Shown here piece by piece: positions 21,877 through 31,800 of a DNA stretch of 42,944 nt. Every line of letters starts with the position of its first letter. The first letter of the stretch is position 1. The notes beneath the pieces are model-generated. The model was given only the letters and a program-made list of their open reading frames with translations. It was not told the origin of the DNA and ran no database searches. The DNA is taken from the IMG/VR virus record IMGVR_UViG_3300001460_000051, positions 1 through 42,944 of that record; one strand, 5' to 3'. A program made the translations under genes and the position numbers. Source of the DNA: a virus.

Positions 21877-24560
21877 TATATTTTTAAATCTCCTTTAATA
21901 TTAGTTTTACTAATTTTTTTATCTATTAAACTGTACCCCTTTGCTTGAAATACTAAAGGTTCTTTAAAAAATCCTTTGGGTTCATCTCTAAAGTTGTTAG
22001 TTACCCATAAATCAAAAGCATCCCATTTTGAATTATTAATCCTATCGTGTACATTATCAATTTTATTACCTCTAATTATATAAGCATGAGCATCTGTAAA
22101 CATGCCAGCATCAATATGAGTTTCATATTCATGAAATATTTCATAATTGTGGGCAAAACTAAAGAATGTATAATCTTTTTCTTTTGAAATTTTTATTGCT
22201 TCATTTAATTTATTAACAAATTCATTATGGTCTTTTAATAATAAAGCATCACATTCAAAAAATAAATAAACAGTATTATTATCTTTAGGACATGATAATA
22301 TAGCATCTGTATGTGCTTTAAAACACCCATAATGTCCAGGAGCTAATTTATAATAACCAGGTTCCATCTGAACATCATTTGGTCTATTACAATTTTGTGT
22401 TGGTGGTAAATCAGTATAAGGAGTATTAATTACAGATGTATATTCTATATTATCGTATTCTCCTAGTTTGCTGATAGATTCAATTGAACGTATCTCTCTT
22501 TCTTCTTCTGGGTGTGTTAATAAATGTACGATTTTAATTTTTGGATAAGATTCATAATTAATTCTATCACCTTTCCAATTAAACATACCATTATTAGGCA
22601 TTATATTTAAAAAATAATCTTTATTTAAATTAAATTTATGATATTTTACACTTTCTCCTGTATTAGTATCTTTTACATCAAATATGACTGTAATGTTGTC
22701 ATTTAAATCATATTTTACTAAATCCCAAAATTGATATTTACCCCTAACTTCTAATGTTCTATCAATAATAAGTTCTTTATTTTTTTCTACAGTATAATGA
22801 ATATTTTTACTTTCTTTAGCATTTGATATTGTTATCCAAGGACAAAAATGATTCTCTACATCTGTAGGTAGTATAGTATAATATTCAACCATCGAATAAT
22901 CTTCAAACTCAAAATATTTTTCAGCATCAGATTCAAATTTTTCTTTAGGTTCAATATAATTATTAGTATTATTTTTAAATATATGATAATATAAATTTTC
23001 TATACCATTAGATTCAGCACCATGCTTACTCATAAGATTATTATATTGATCTTCTGTTTCTATAAAATGACAATTATTTAAAATTGCTTCTGGTCTTGCC
23101 GCAAAAAAGTATGTATAATAACATTTACCTTCTTGTGCTTTAAATTCACCAAAGAAAGTATCATGTTTATTTAATTTTTTAGATATATAATCTATGTAAC
23201 TACTATCTTTAAGAATATAATCAAAATTAATATAATATAATTTTTTAATATCTAACCCTTTAGCAAATGTAGCTGGGTTGTAAAATGAAGTATAACAAGC
23301 AGGACCATGGTATCTATCATTGTCTTCACCTCTTAAATTAACATAAGTATCATATAAATTATTACTTGCTGTATATCCAGAGTAAAATGTATGTTTAGTT
23401 AATAAATTATTTTTTTCATAAAATACATAATCAACCATATCTTGTAATTCTTTAGGTACAGGACAATGTGCTGATATTATAATTTTTCTATTGCTATTTT
23501 TTCTTAATGATTTAATACACTCTATTGTAGTATCTACTACTGCTTGAGTTTTAGGGTAAGTACAAATTACATATGCTTCTTCTTCTTCTTTAAGAATATT
23601 AATATCATTAAAGTGTTCTTTAATCCTTAAAATATTTTTATCAAAACTATTAAAATCTAAATAATTAATAGAATCATAACTATCAAAATAATTTTGATAA
23701 ACCTCTAAATTATATAATAGTTGTGGAATTTGATATGATAAAGCTTCTCTAATAACTAAGGGCATTGTTTCTTTATCATTTTTACTTCCTCTAGATGTAA
23801 ATAAAAATAAATCCATTGATTGGTAAAAATTATCTACATCTGTTCTTTCATTCCACCATGTAACATTATTTGGTTTATCTTTCATTAATGGCTCCCAATA
23901 CCATTTAAAATTTTCTGCTTGATTTCCTACACTATGAAACTCATACTCAGGTAAAGCTCTAGCATATTCAAAAAATTCTTTTTGATTTTTACGTGATGTG
24001 AATAAACCAATATGTAAAATATGTTTTTTAGTAGGATCTAAATTTAAGCGTTTTAAAGCAATTTCTCTATCAGGTCTAGGAATATATTCAATAGGATATT
24101 CAACTAGTATTTTAGGTATATCTATGTTCTTATATTGCTCTATTTGCCAATTAGATACAAACATAAATTTATCTGGAAAATATAATTTATTATCAGTATT
24201 CATTGAAGAATCATGTGATGTTTCAACTAAAAAATAATTTCTATTTACATTATATAATTTTTGAGCTATATCATCATCCATAAAATATTCAGGAATTTCT
24301 TCTAAATGAATAATATCAGGATTAATTTTTCGAATTATAGTAAATAATTTACTTTTATCTTCATAAAGTGTATAAAAATTTTTCTTTGGAAGTAATTTTT
24401 GAATTTTATTTTTAGTTACTACTAGTTTACCTCCAGTACAGTCTGTCCATTCAATTAAATAAATTTCAAATTCACCTTTTAAAAGTTCTATCTTTTTTGT
24501 TAAATATTGGGGAAGTCCCCCTGTAGATAGGTGGGGTGCAATAAATAAGAGTTTTTGCAT
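21876..24560 (-). CDS. Multidomain glycosyltransferase fusion
   Basis: This 894-aa protein appears to fuse several transferase domains. Residues 1-330 form a GT4/GT-B domain (LLFIAPHLSTGGLPQYL, HILHIGLFTSRKNQKEFFEYA, MPLVIREALSYQIPQLLYN). Residues about 335-560 form a second nucleotide-sugar-type domain beginning AYVICTYPKTQAVVDTTIECI, with the pattern of a GT-A fold. The last 200 residues (IKIVHLLTHPEEEREIRSIE, APGHYGCFKAHTDAILS, TVYLFFECDALLL) look like a third GT25-like domain. A single protein could therefore make several consecutive linkages. It opens the glycan operon, 60 nt downstream of a late-type motif, and its stop overlaps the start of the FkbM gene. The domain limits and the third family are my estimates. 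Confidence 0.75.
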   Translation of the reverse strand: MQKLLFIAPHLSTGGLPQYLTKKIELLKGEFEIYLIEWTDCTGGKLVVTKNKIQKLLPKKNFYTLYEDKSKLFTIIRKINPDIIHLEEIPEYFMDDDIAQKLYNVNRNYFLVETSHDSSMNTDNKLYFPDKFMFVSNWQIEQYKNIDIPKILVEYPIEYIPRPDREIALKRLNLDPTKKHILHIGLFTSRKNQKEFFEYARALPEYEFHSVGNQAENFKWYWEPLMKDKPNNVTWWNERTDVDNFYQSMDLFLFTSRGSKNDKETMPLVIREALSYQIPQLLYNLEVYQNYFDSYDSINYLDFNSFDKNILRIKEHFNDINILKEEEEAYVICTYPKTQAVVDTTIECIKSLRKNSNRKIIISAHCPVPKELQDMVDYVFYEKNNLLTKHTFYSGYTASNNLYDTYVNLRGEDNDRYHGPACYTSFYNPATFAKGLDIKKLYYINFDYILKDSSYIDYISKKLNKHDTFFGEFKAQEGKCYYTYFFAARPEAILNNCHFIETEDQYNNLMSKHGAESNGIENLYYHIFKNNTNNYIEPKEKFESDAEKYFEFEDYSMVEYYTILPTDVENHFCPWITISNAKESKNIHYTVEKNKELIIDRTLEVRGKYQFWDLVKYDLNDNITVIFDVKDTNTGESVKYHKFNLNKDYFLNIMPNNGMFNWKGDRINYESYPKIKIVHLLTHPEEEREIRSIESISKLGEYDNIEYTSVINTPYTDLPPTQNCNRPNDVQMEPGYYKLAPGHYGCFKAHTDAILSCPKDNNTVYLFFECDALLLKDHNEFVNKLNEAIKISKEKDYTFFSFAHNYEIFHEYETHIDAGMFTDAHAYIIRGNKIDNVHDRINNSKWDAFDLWVTNNFRDEPKGFFKEPLVFQAKGYSLIDKKISKTNIKGDLKI

Positions 24561-24596
24561 GTAACTATTAATTTTATAAAACTATGTAATAATATA

Positions 24597-24615
24597 ATGA
24601 TAGTTTTGCTATCAT
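24597..24615 (-). other. Hairpin at the 5' end of the glycan operon leader
   Basis: The coding strand reads ATGATAGCAAAACTATCAT, a perfect 7-bp inverted repeat with a 5-nt loop, starting 5 nt after the late-type motif at 24621. If transcription starts a few bases from that motif, the mRNA would begin with this hairpin, which could protect its 5' end. No T-run follows, so it is a poor terminator for the upstream gene. Confidence 0.45.
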
Positions 24616-24630
24616 CCAAATTATAAATAT
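24616..24630 (-). promoter_or_regulatory. Late promoter motif before the glycan operon
   Basis: The coding strand contains ATATTTATAA at 24630-24621, followed directly by TTTGG. It lies 60 nt before the ATG of the multidomain glycosyltransferase, the longest leader in the window. The overlapping TATAATTTGG (24625-24616) also occurs, as TATARTTTGG, before the polymerase and SSB genes. Confidence 0.6.
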
Positions 24631-24634
24631 AATA

Positions 24635-25327
24635 TTATGAAACTCCTATTACGTTTGCGATATTAGCTGTTGCTACCCCTACAACGTTGCTTATTTTTGC
24701 TGCTGTAACAGTATTAACTTGATTGCCATAACCTGCATCCGCATGTGTTAATTGAATTTGAATTCTATTAGTTCCAGAAGTTAAAAAATTAACTCCTAGA
24801 TAAAAATCTTCTCCAGGTTCATCTTCATCAACATCTTTATCATTTCTAAAAACAACATTAAGATAATTAACATCATTTATATTTGAAACAGCTGTAGCAT
24901 TACAAGAAAAAGATCGCAATTGATTAGTCCCCCAATTTAACTCACCATAATCAGCTGATGAATATAAAGTTGAAGTTACGGCTGGAAAATCATCTGATGA
25001 CAATGTTGAGCCATTATTACCAAAAGCCGTACTTTTATACATTCTAATATTACCTCCATTAGTTCCGCTTGAATATACTTTAACTGTAGCCGCTGTAACT
25101 GTAGTGGTAACAGCACTTGTATCAAAATAAGCATAAGCTCGAGAAACAAAAAATTGACCACCTCCTCTACCTTCTACAAACCCTGCTCTAACACCTAATG
25201 AGTTTGAGGAGTTAGAAGAAACAGTTCCTGAATCCGCTGCTACTGCTTCATCCCACTCTTCGTTTTGAGCTTGAATAAATCCTCTTCCAGTAAGTCCTGT
25301 TGTTGCGTATATAGTAGTTGTTGCCAT
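24635..25327 (-). CDS. Small beta-sandwich surface protein, DNRLRE-like
   Basis: This 230-aa protein is Ser/Thr/Asn/Gly-rich and beta-strand-rich. The segment FVSRAYAYFDTSAVTTTVTAATVKVYSSG (residues about 61-89) and the following strand pattern resemble DNRLRE/carbohydrate-binding-module-like beta-sandwiches found in surface proteins, where a strand reads R-x-x-x-x-F-D-x-S. The C-terminus has two short repeats (ISNVVGVATA and IANVIGVS). It is the last gene of the fibre operon, immediately after the GAMT-like methyltransferase (stop and start adjacent). A virion decoration, fibre tip or receptor-binding role fits but is not shown. Confidence 0.6.
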   Translation of the reverse strand: MATTTIYATTGLTGRGFIQAQNEEWDEAVAADSGTVSSNSSNSLGVRAGFVEGRGGGQFFVSRAYAYFDTSAVTTTVTAATVKVYSSGTNGGNIRMYKSTAFGNNGSTLSSDDFPAVTSTLYSSADYGELNWGTNQLRSFSCNATAVSNINDVNYLNVVFRNDKDVDEDEPGEDFYLGVNFLTSGTNRIQIQLTHADAGYGNQVNTVTAAKISNVVGVATANIANVIGVS

Positions 25328-25891
25328 TTAAAACTGTTTTTTGGGCAAATAATATTGTGTGTGGTTAAAATATGTGTTTGATGGAGGAGTTATATTGTGG
25401 ATATCATATGTTACCTCAGGTATATTATAATAATTATCTGATCCTGTCATTGAATTCCACCAAGTAGCTTTTCCTCCTACTTTTATTAATGATGATAATG
25501 AAGATGAAAAATATTTCATATTCTTATCTCCATAAGTATCCATAAATAAACCATCATAAGTACTTAAAGTATCTTTTACACCATACCAATCACCTTCTAC
25601 TATAGTTACATTAGATTTATCAGCAGCCCATGCTTGAGCTTTTGGAATCATATCTGGGTGGTTTTCTATAATAGTATGTGAATTAATTGTATGTGATTGA
25701 ATATAATTAGCTGATATACCCATTCCAAATCCAATTTCAAGTATATCACCTCCTCCTTCACATATATAAGCTGCTGAAGCTGACATTAGAGGATTTTCCC
25801 AATCCATCATAACTTCAAATTCATTATTTTCTACGTCAGCAAATATTATTTTATCTTCACTAAATGTTAAACTTTGAGATATATAAGACAT
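25328..25891 (-). CDS. GAMT/RMT2-like guanidino N-methyltransferase
   Basis: This 187-aa protein is a class I SAM methyltransferase that closely tracks guanidinoacetate N-methyltransferase (GAMT) and the related RMT2 arginine methyltransferase. VMMDWENPLM (27-36) corresponds to the GAMT block reading ERWETPYM, whose Glu contacts the guanidino group. LEIGFGMGIS (51-60) is motif I, IIEN (74-77) holds the ribose-binding acid, and GLFMDTYGD (114-122) corresponds to the block reading ILYDTY with its catalytic Asp. So both acidic residues that bind the guanidino substrate (here Glu32 and Asp118) appear conserved. The protein is shorter at the C-terminus than GAMT (about 236 aa). It lies between the collagen-like fibre gene (3-nt gap) and a small surface protein. 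The substrate could be a small guanidino compound or arginine side chains of a virion protein. Confidence 0.75.
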   Translation of the reverse strand: MSYISQSLTFSEDKIIFADVENNEFEVMMDWENPLMSASAAYICEGGGDILEIGFGMGISANYIQSHTINSHTIIENHPDMIPKAQAWAADKSNVTIVEGDWYGVKDTLSTYDGLFMDTYGDKNMKYFSSSLSSLIKVGGKATWWNSMTGSDNYYNIPEVTYDIHNITPPSNTYFNHTQYYLPKKQF

Positions 25892-25894
25892 ATT

Positions 25895-28800
25895 TTATGA
25901 ATTTAATACATATGTTTTATCTGGATCAAACCAAATTTGACCTGCTACATCAGTTACTTGTCCTATTATTCTTACATAATCACCAGCTGATGTTGGAGCT
26001 GTTGCTGTTGGGATACCGTTATCACCTACATATAAAGTATCACCTGTACCTAATTCTCCAAAATTTTCTTCGGCAAATACTATACCTCTAACAAACATAC
26101 CATTAGTAGAAGCACTAGCACCCATAGCAATTGCTAATGTTCCTGTTGCTTGGTTAGAAGAATCTTTATCTGCTGTTCTCCATATACCATCTTGTCCTAA
26201 ACAATATATGAGATATGTAGTATTATTAGCTAATTGTGATCCAAAAGTAACTTCATCACCACTAAAACCATCTGTATTTCTTTCTGGATATACTAAATTT
26301 CCTGCACCTAAATCAAGTGATAAAGTTCTACTTTGGTCTAATGTAGCACTTGCGGCACCTGCTATTCTTAAAGGAGCTGTAGTTGTTATTGTAATTGAAG
26401 ATCCTGAACCACCTATTACACCTGAAGATCCAGCTGTTCCTGAAGTACCTGAAGTACCTGATCCACCTGATCCACCTGGTGAACCTCCATTACCTGCTGA
26501 ACCATTTGATCCTGAAGTACCTGATACAGCACTTGCACCTGATCCACCAACTGCTCCATTATTACCAGTTGAACCACTTGATCCTGAAGTACCTGATCCT
26601 TTACTTGCTCCTGATCCACCTGTAGCACCTGTTGAACCTGAAGATCCTGTTGAACCTGAAGTACCTGATAGTCTACTTGCACCTGCTCCTCCTGTATTAC
26701 CATTAGATCCTGTTGAACCTGAAGATCCACTTGTTCCTGATCCTGCACTTTGACCTGATCCACCACCATTACCTGAAGAACCTGTTGTACCGTCTGCTCC
26801 TGAAGATCCTGCTGAACCTGCTGTTCCACTTAATCCTGAAGCACCTGCTACACCATTTGAACCTGAAGATCCACTTGTTCCTGATAATTTACTTGCTCCT
26901 GCTCCACCTGTATTACCACTAGATCCTGTTGAACCTGATGAACCTGAAGTACCTGATAGTCTACTTGCACCTGCTCCTCCTGTATTACCATTTGAACCAT
27001 TTGAACCTGAAGTACCTGATTGGCCACTTTGTGCTGAAGCACCATTATTACCTGTGTCACCACTTGAACCATTAGATCCTGAAGATCCACTTGTTCCTGA
27101 TAATCTACTTGCACCTGCTCCTCCTGTATTACCATTTGAACCATTTGTACCTGATGAACCTGAAGTATTTGATGATTTACTTGCACCTGCTCCACCTGTA
27201 GCACCTGTTGATCCATTTGTACCACTAGATCCTGAAGTATTTGAAGAGGCACTAGCACCAGTTGCACCTGTTATACCTGAAGATCCTGCTGAACCTGAAG
27301 ATCCTGATGTATTAGATGCTCTACTTGCACCTGCTGCTCCTGTGTTACCACTTGAACCATTTGATCCTGAAGTACCTGATTGGCCACTTTGTCCTGAATT
27401 ACCAGTATTACCTGTATTACCATTTGAACCATTTGAACCTGATGTTCCTGATTGACCACTTTGTGCTGAAGAACCTGTACCACCTGTGTTACCGTTTGAA
27501 CCTGTTGTTCCTGTTGAACCTGAAGTACCTGATCCTGCACTTTGACCTGATCCTCCAGAATCACCACTTGAACCTGTAGTTCCATCTGCTCCTGAAGATC
27601 CTGCTGAACCTGCTGTTCCACTTAATCCTGAAGCACCTGCATTACCATTTGAACCATTTGAACCATTAGTACCTGATTGTCCACTTTGACCACTAGCACC
27701 TGTAGCACCTGCTGCTCCATTTGAACCATTTGAACCTGAAGTTCCTGATTCACCACTTACGGCTGAAGCACCTGCATTACCCGCAACACCATTTGAACCA
27801 TTTGTACCACTAGATCCTGAAGTGTTTGATGATCTACTTGCTCCTGCTCCACCTGTAGCACCTGTTGAACCTGAAGTTCCTGTTGAACCTGAAGTTCCTG
27901 ATGCCCTACTTGCACCTGATCCTCCTGTATTACCATTTGAACCGTTTGAACCCGAAGATCCAGAAGTACCTGATCCTGCACTTTGACCTGATCCTCCAGA
28001 ATTACCACTTGAACCTGTAGTTCCATCTCCTCCTGAAGATCCTGCTGAACCTGCTGTTCCACTTAATCCTGAAGCACCTGCTACTCCATTTGAACCATTT
28101 GAACCATTAGTACCTGATTGTCCACTTTGACCGCCAGCACCTGTAGCACCTGCTGCTCCATTTGAACCATTTGAACCTGAAGTTCCTGATTCACCACTTA
28201 CTGCTGAAGCACCTGCTGCACCAGCGTTACCATTTGAACCATTTGTTCCACTAGATCCTGAAGTATTTGATGATTTACTTGCACCTGCCCCACCTGTAGC
28301 ACCTGTTGAACCTGAAGATCCTGTTGAACCTGAAGTACCTGATGCTCTACTTGCACCTGCTCCACCTGTGTTACCGTTTGAACCATTTGATCCTGATGAA
28401 CCTGAAGTTCCTGATCCTGCACTTTGACCTGATCCTCCAGAATTACCTGAAGAACCTGTTGTACCATCAGCACCTGAAGATCCTGCCGAACCTGCTGTTC
28501 CACTTAATCCTGAAGCACCTGCTACTCCACTTGAACCGTTTGAACCATTTGTTCCTGAACCACCACTTTGTCCTGAAGAACCTGAAGTACCACTACCTCC
28601 TGAATCACCTGACGAACCATTTGTTCCACTAGATCCTGAAGTATTTGAAGATGCACTTTGACCTGCTGCACCGGCATTACCAGTTGAACCATTTGATCCT
28701 GATGAACCACTTGTAGCTGATGATTTACTTGCACCTGCTGCACCAGTATTACCATTTGAACCATTTGAACCTGAAGATCCAGAAGTACCTGATCCTGCAC

Positions 28801-31800
28801 TTTGACCTGATCCACCAGCATTACCTGAAGAACCTGTTGTTCCATCTGCCCCACTTGATCCTGATGAACCTGCTGTTCCACTTAATCCTGAAGCTCCTGC
28901 TACACCTGAAGATCCGTTTGAACCATTTGTACCTGAACCACCACTTAAACCTGAAGATCCTGAAGTACCACTTCCACCTGAATCACCAGATGAGCCATTT
29001 GTTCCTGATGAACCACTAGTTGCAGAACCTGCACTTTGACCTGCATTACCTGTATTACCTGAGGAACCATTTGAACCTGAAGATCCTGATGTTTGACTAC
29101 TTCCTGATGACCCTGTTGTTCCTGATGCTTTACTTAAACCACTTGATCCCGTTGAACCCGAAGTTGCACTTTCCCCACTTGATCCTGTTGTTCCATCTGC
29201 ACCACTTTGTCCTGATGAACCAGCTGTTCCACTTAATCCTGAAGCACCTGCTACACCTGAAGATCCATTTGAACCGTTTGTACCTGAACCACCACTCTGT
29301 CCTGAAGAACCTGAAGTACCACTTCCACCTGAATCACCTGACGAACCATTTGTTCCTGAAGATCCTGAAGTGTTTGAAGATGCACTTTGACCAGCATTAC
29401 CTGTGTTACCTGAAGAACCGTTTGAACCTGAAGATCCTGATGTTTGACTACTTCCTGAAGATCCTACTGTTCCTGAACCTCCACTAGCACCTGAAGAACC
29501 AGTTGAACCTGAAGTTGCACTTTCCCCACTTGATCCTGTTGTTCCATCTGCACCACTTTGTCCTGATGAACCCGCAGTTCCACTTAATCCTGAAGCACCA
29601 TCTACTCCACTAGATCCAGCTGAACCATTTGTACCTGAACCACCACTTAAACCTGAAGAACCTGAAGTACCACTTCCACCCGAATCACCTGATGAACCAT
29701 TTGTACCACTAGATCCTGAAGTGTTTGAAGAAGCACTTTGACCCGCATTACCTGTGTTACCTGAAGATCCGTTTGAACCCGAAGATCCTGATGTTTTACT
29801 TTCACCTGAAGATCCTACTGTTCCTGAACCTCCACTGGCACCTGAAGAACCAGTTGAACCTGAAGTTGCACTTGCTCCTGAAGAACCTGTAGTTCCATCT
29901 CTTCCTGAAGAACCTGACGAACCTGCTGTTCCACTTAATCCTGAAGCACCTGCTACTCCACTAGATCCAGCTGAACCATTTGTACCTGATTGTCCACTTA
30001 AACCTGAAGATCCTGAAGTACCGCTTCCACCTGAATCACCAGATGAACCATTTGTTCCTGAAGATCCTGAAGTGTTTGAAGATGCACTTTGACCTGCTGC
30101 ACCCGTATTACCTGAAGATCCGTTTGAACCCGAAGATCCTGATGTTTTACTTTCACCTGATGAACCTACTGTACCACTGCCTCCACTGGCACCTGAAGAA
30201 CCAGTTGAACCTGAAGTTGCACTATCTCCTGAAGAACCAGTAGTACCATCTGCACCACTTGATCCTGATGAACCTGCAGTTCCACTATTACCTGAAGCTC
30301 CTGCTACACCTGAAGATCCAGCTGAACCATTTGTTCCTGATTGTCCACTTTGTCCTGAAGAACCTGAAGTACCGCTTCCACCTGAGTCACCTGATGAACC
30401 ATTTGTTCCTGAAGATCCTGAAGTATTTGAAGAAGCACTTTGACCTGCTGCACCTGTATTACCTGAAGATCCACTCGAACCTGATGACCCTGCTGTTCCT
30501 GATGCTTTACTTAAACCACTTGAACCTGCTGTTCCTGATGCTTTACTTAAACCACTTGATCCTGTTGAACCCGAAGTTGCACTTTCACCTGATGAACCTG
30601 TTGTCCCATCAGCTCCTGAAGAACCTGATGAACCTGCTGTTCCACTATTCCCTGCTACACCTGATACTCCACTAGATCCAGCTGAACCATTTGTACCAGA
30701 TTGTCCACTTAAACCTGAAGAACCTGATGTTCCACTACCTCCTGAATCACCTGAAGAACCATTTGTACCACTAGATCCTGAAGTATTTGAAGATGCACTT
30801 TGACCTGCTGCACCCGTATTACCTGAAGAACCGTTTGAACCCGAAGATCCTGATGTTTGACTACTTCCTGAAGATCCTACTGTTCCTGAACCACCACTGG
30901 CACCTGAAGAACCAGTTGAACCTGAAGTTGCACTATCTCCTGAAGAACCAGTAGTACCATCTGCGCCACTTGATCCTGATGAACCTGCTGTTCCACTTAA
31001 TCCTGAAGCAGCTGATACACCACTTGAACCTTGTGAACCTGAAGTTGCACTTGCTCCCGAAGAGCCTGCTGTTCCACTACCACCTGAATCACCTGATGAA
31101 CCTACAGAACCTGAAGTTCCTGAAGAACCTGAAGTTGCACTTGCTCCTGCTTCTCCTGCATTACCACTTGAACCATTTGAACCTGATGAACCAGCTGTTG
31201 CTGATGCACCTGAAGATCCTACTGTACCACTTCCACCACTTGAACCATTTGTACCTGAAGATCCAGAAGTTTTACTTTCTCCACTTGAACCTGTAGTACC
31301 ATCATCTCCTGAAGAACCTGATGAACCATTAGTTCCACTTAATCCTGAGACACCAGCTAAACCTGATGAACCTGAAGTTCCATTATCTCCTGAAGAACCA
31401 TTTGAACCACTTGTACCTGCTGAGCCTGAAGTTCCACTTCCTCCACTTTCTCCACTTGAGCCTGTTGTTCCATCAGCTCCTGAAGAACCTGATGAACCTG
31501 CTGTTGCTGCTAAACCTGATGCTCCTGCTACACCACTAGATCCCGTAGATCCTGAAGTTGCACTTGCTCCTGAAGATCCTACTGTTCCTGAACCACCACT
31601 TAAACCTGAAGATCCTGTAGATCCTGAAGTTGCACTTTCTCCACTTGAACCTGTTGTACCATCGTCTCCTGATGATCCAGAAGAGCCATTAGTACCACTT
31701 AAACCACTTACACCTGCAAGACCTGATGAACCTGAAGTACCATCATTACCTGAAGAACCGTTTGAACCACTTGTACCTGCTGAGCCTGAAGTATTTGCTT

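Noticed and set aside
24597-24615. Terminator for the 24635-25327 gene
   Set aside because: The hairpin is A/T-rich and is not followed by a T-run on the minus strand; a leader hairpin is the better description.
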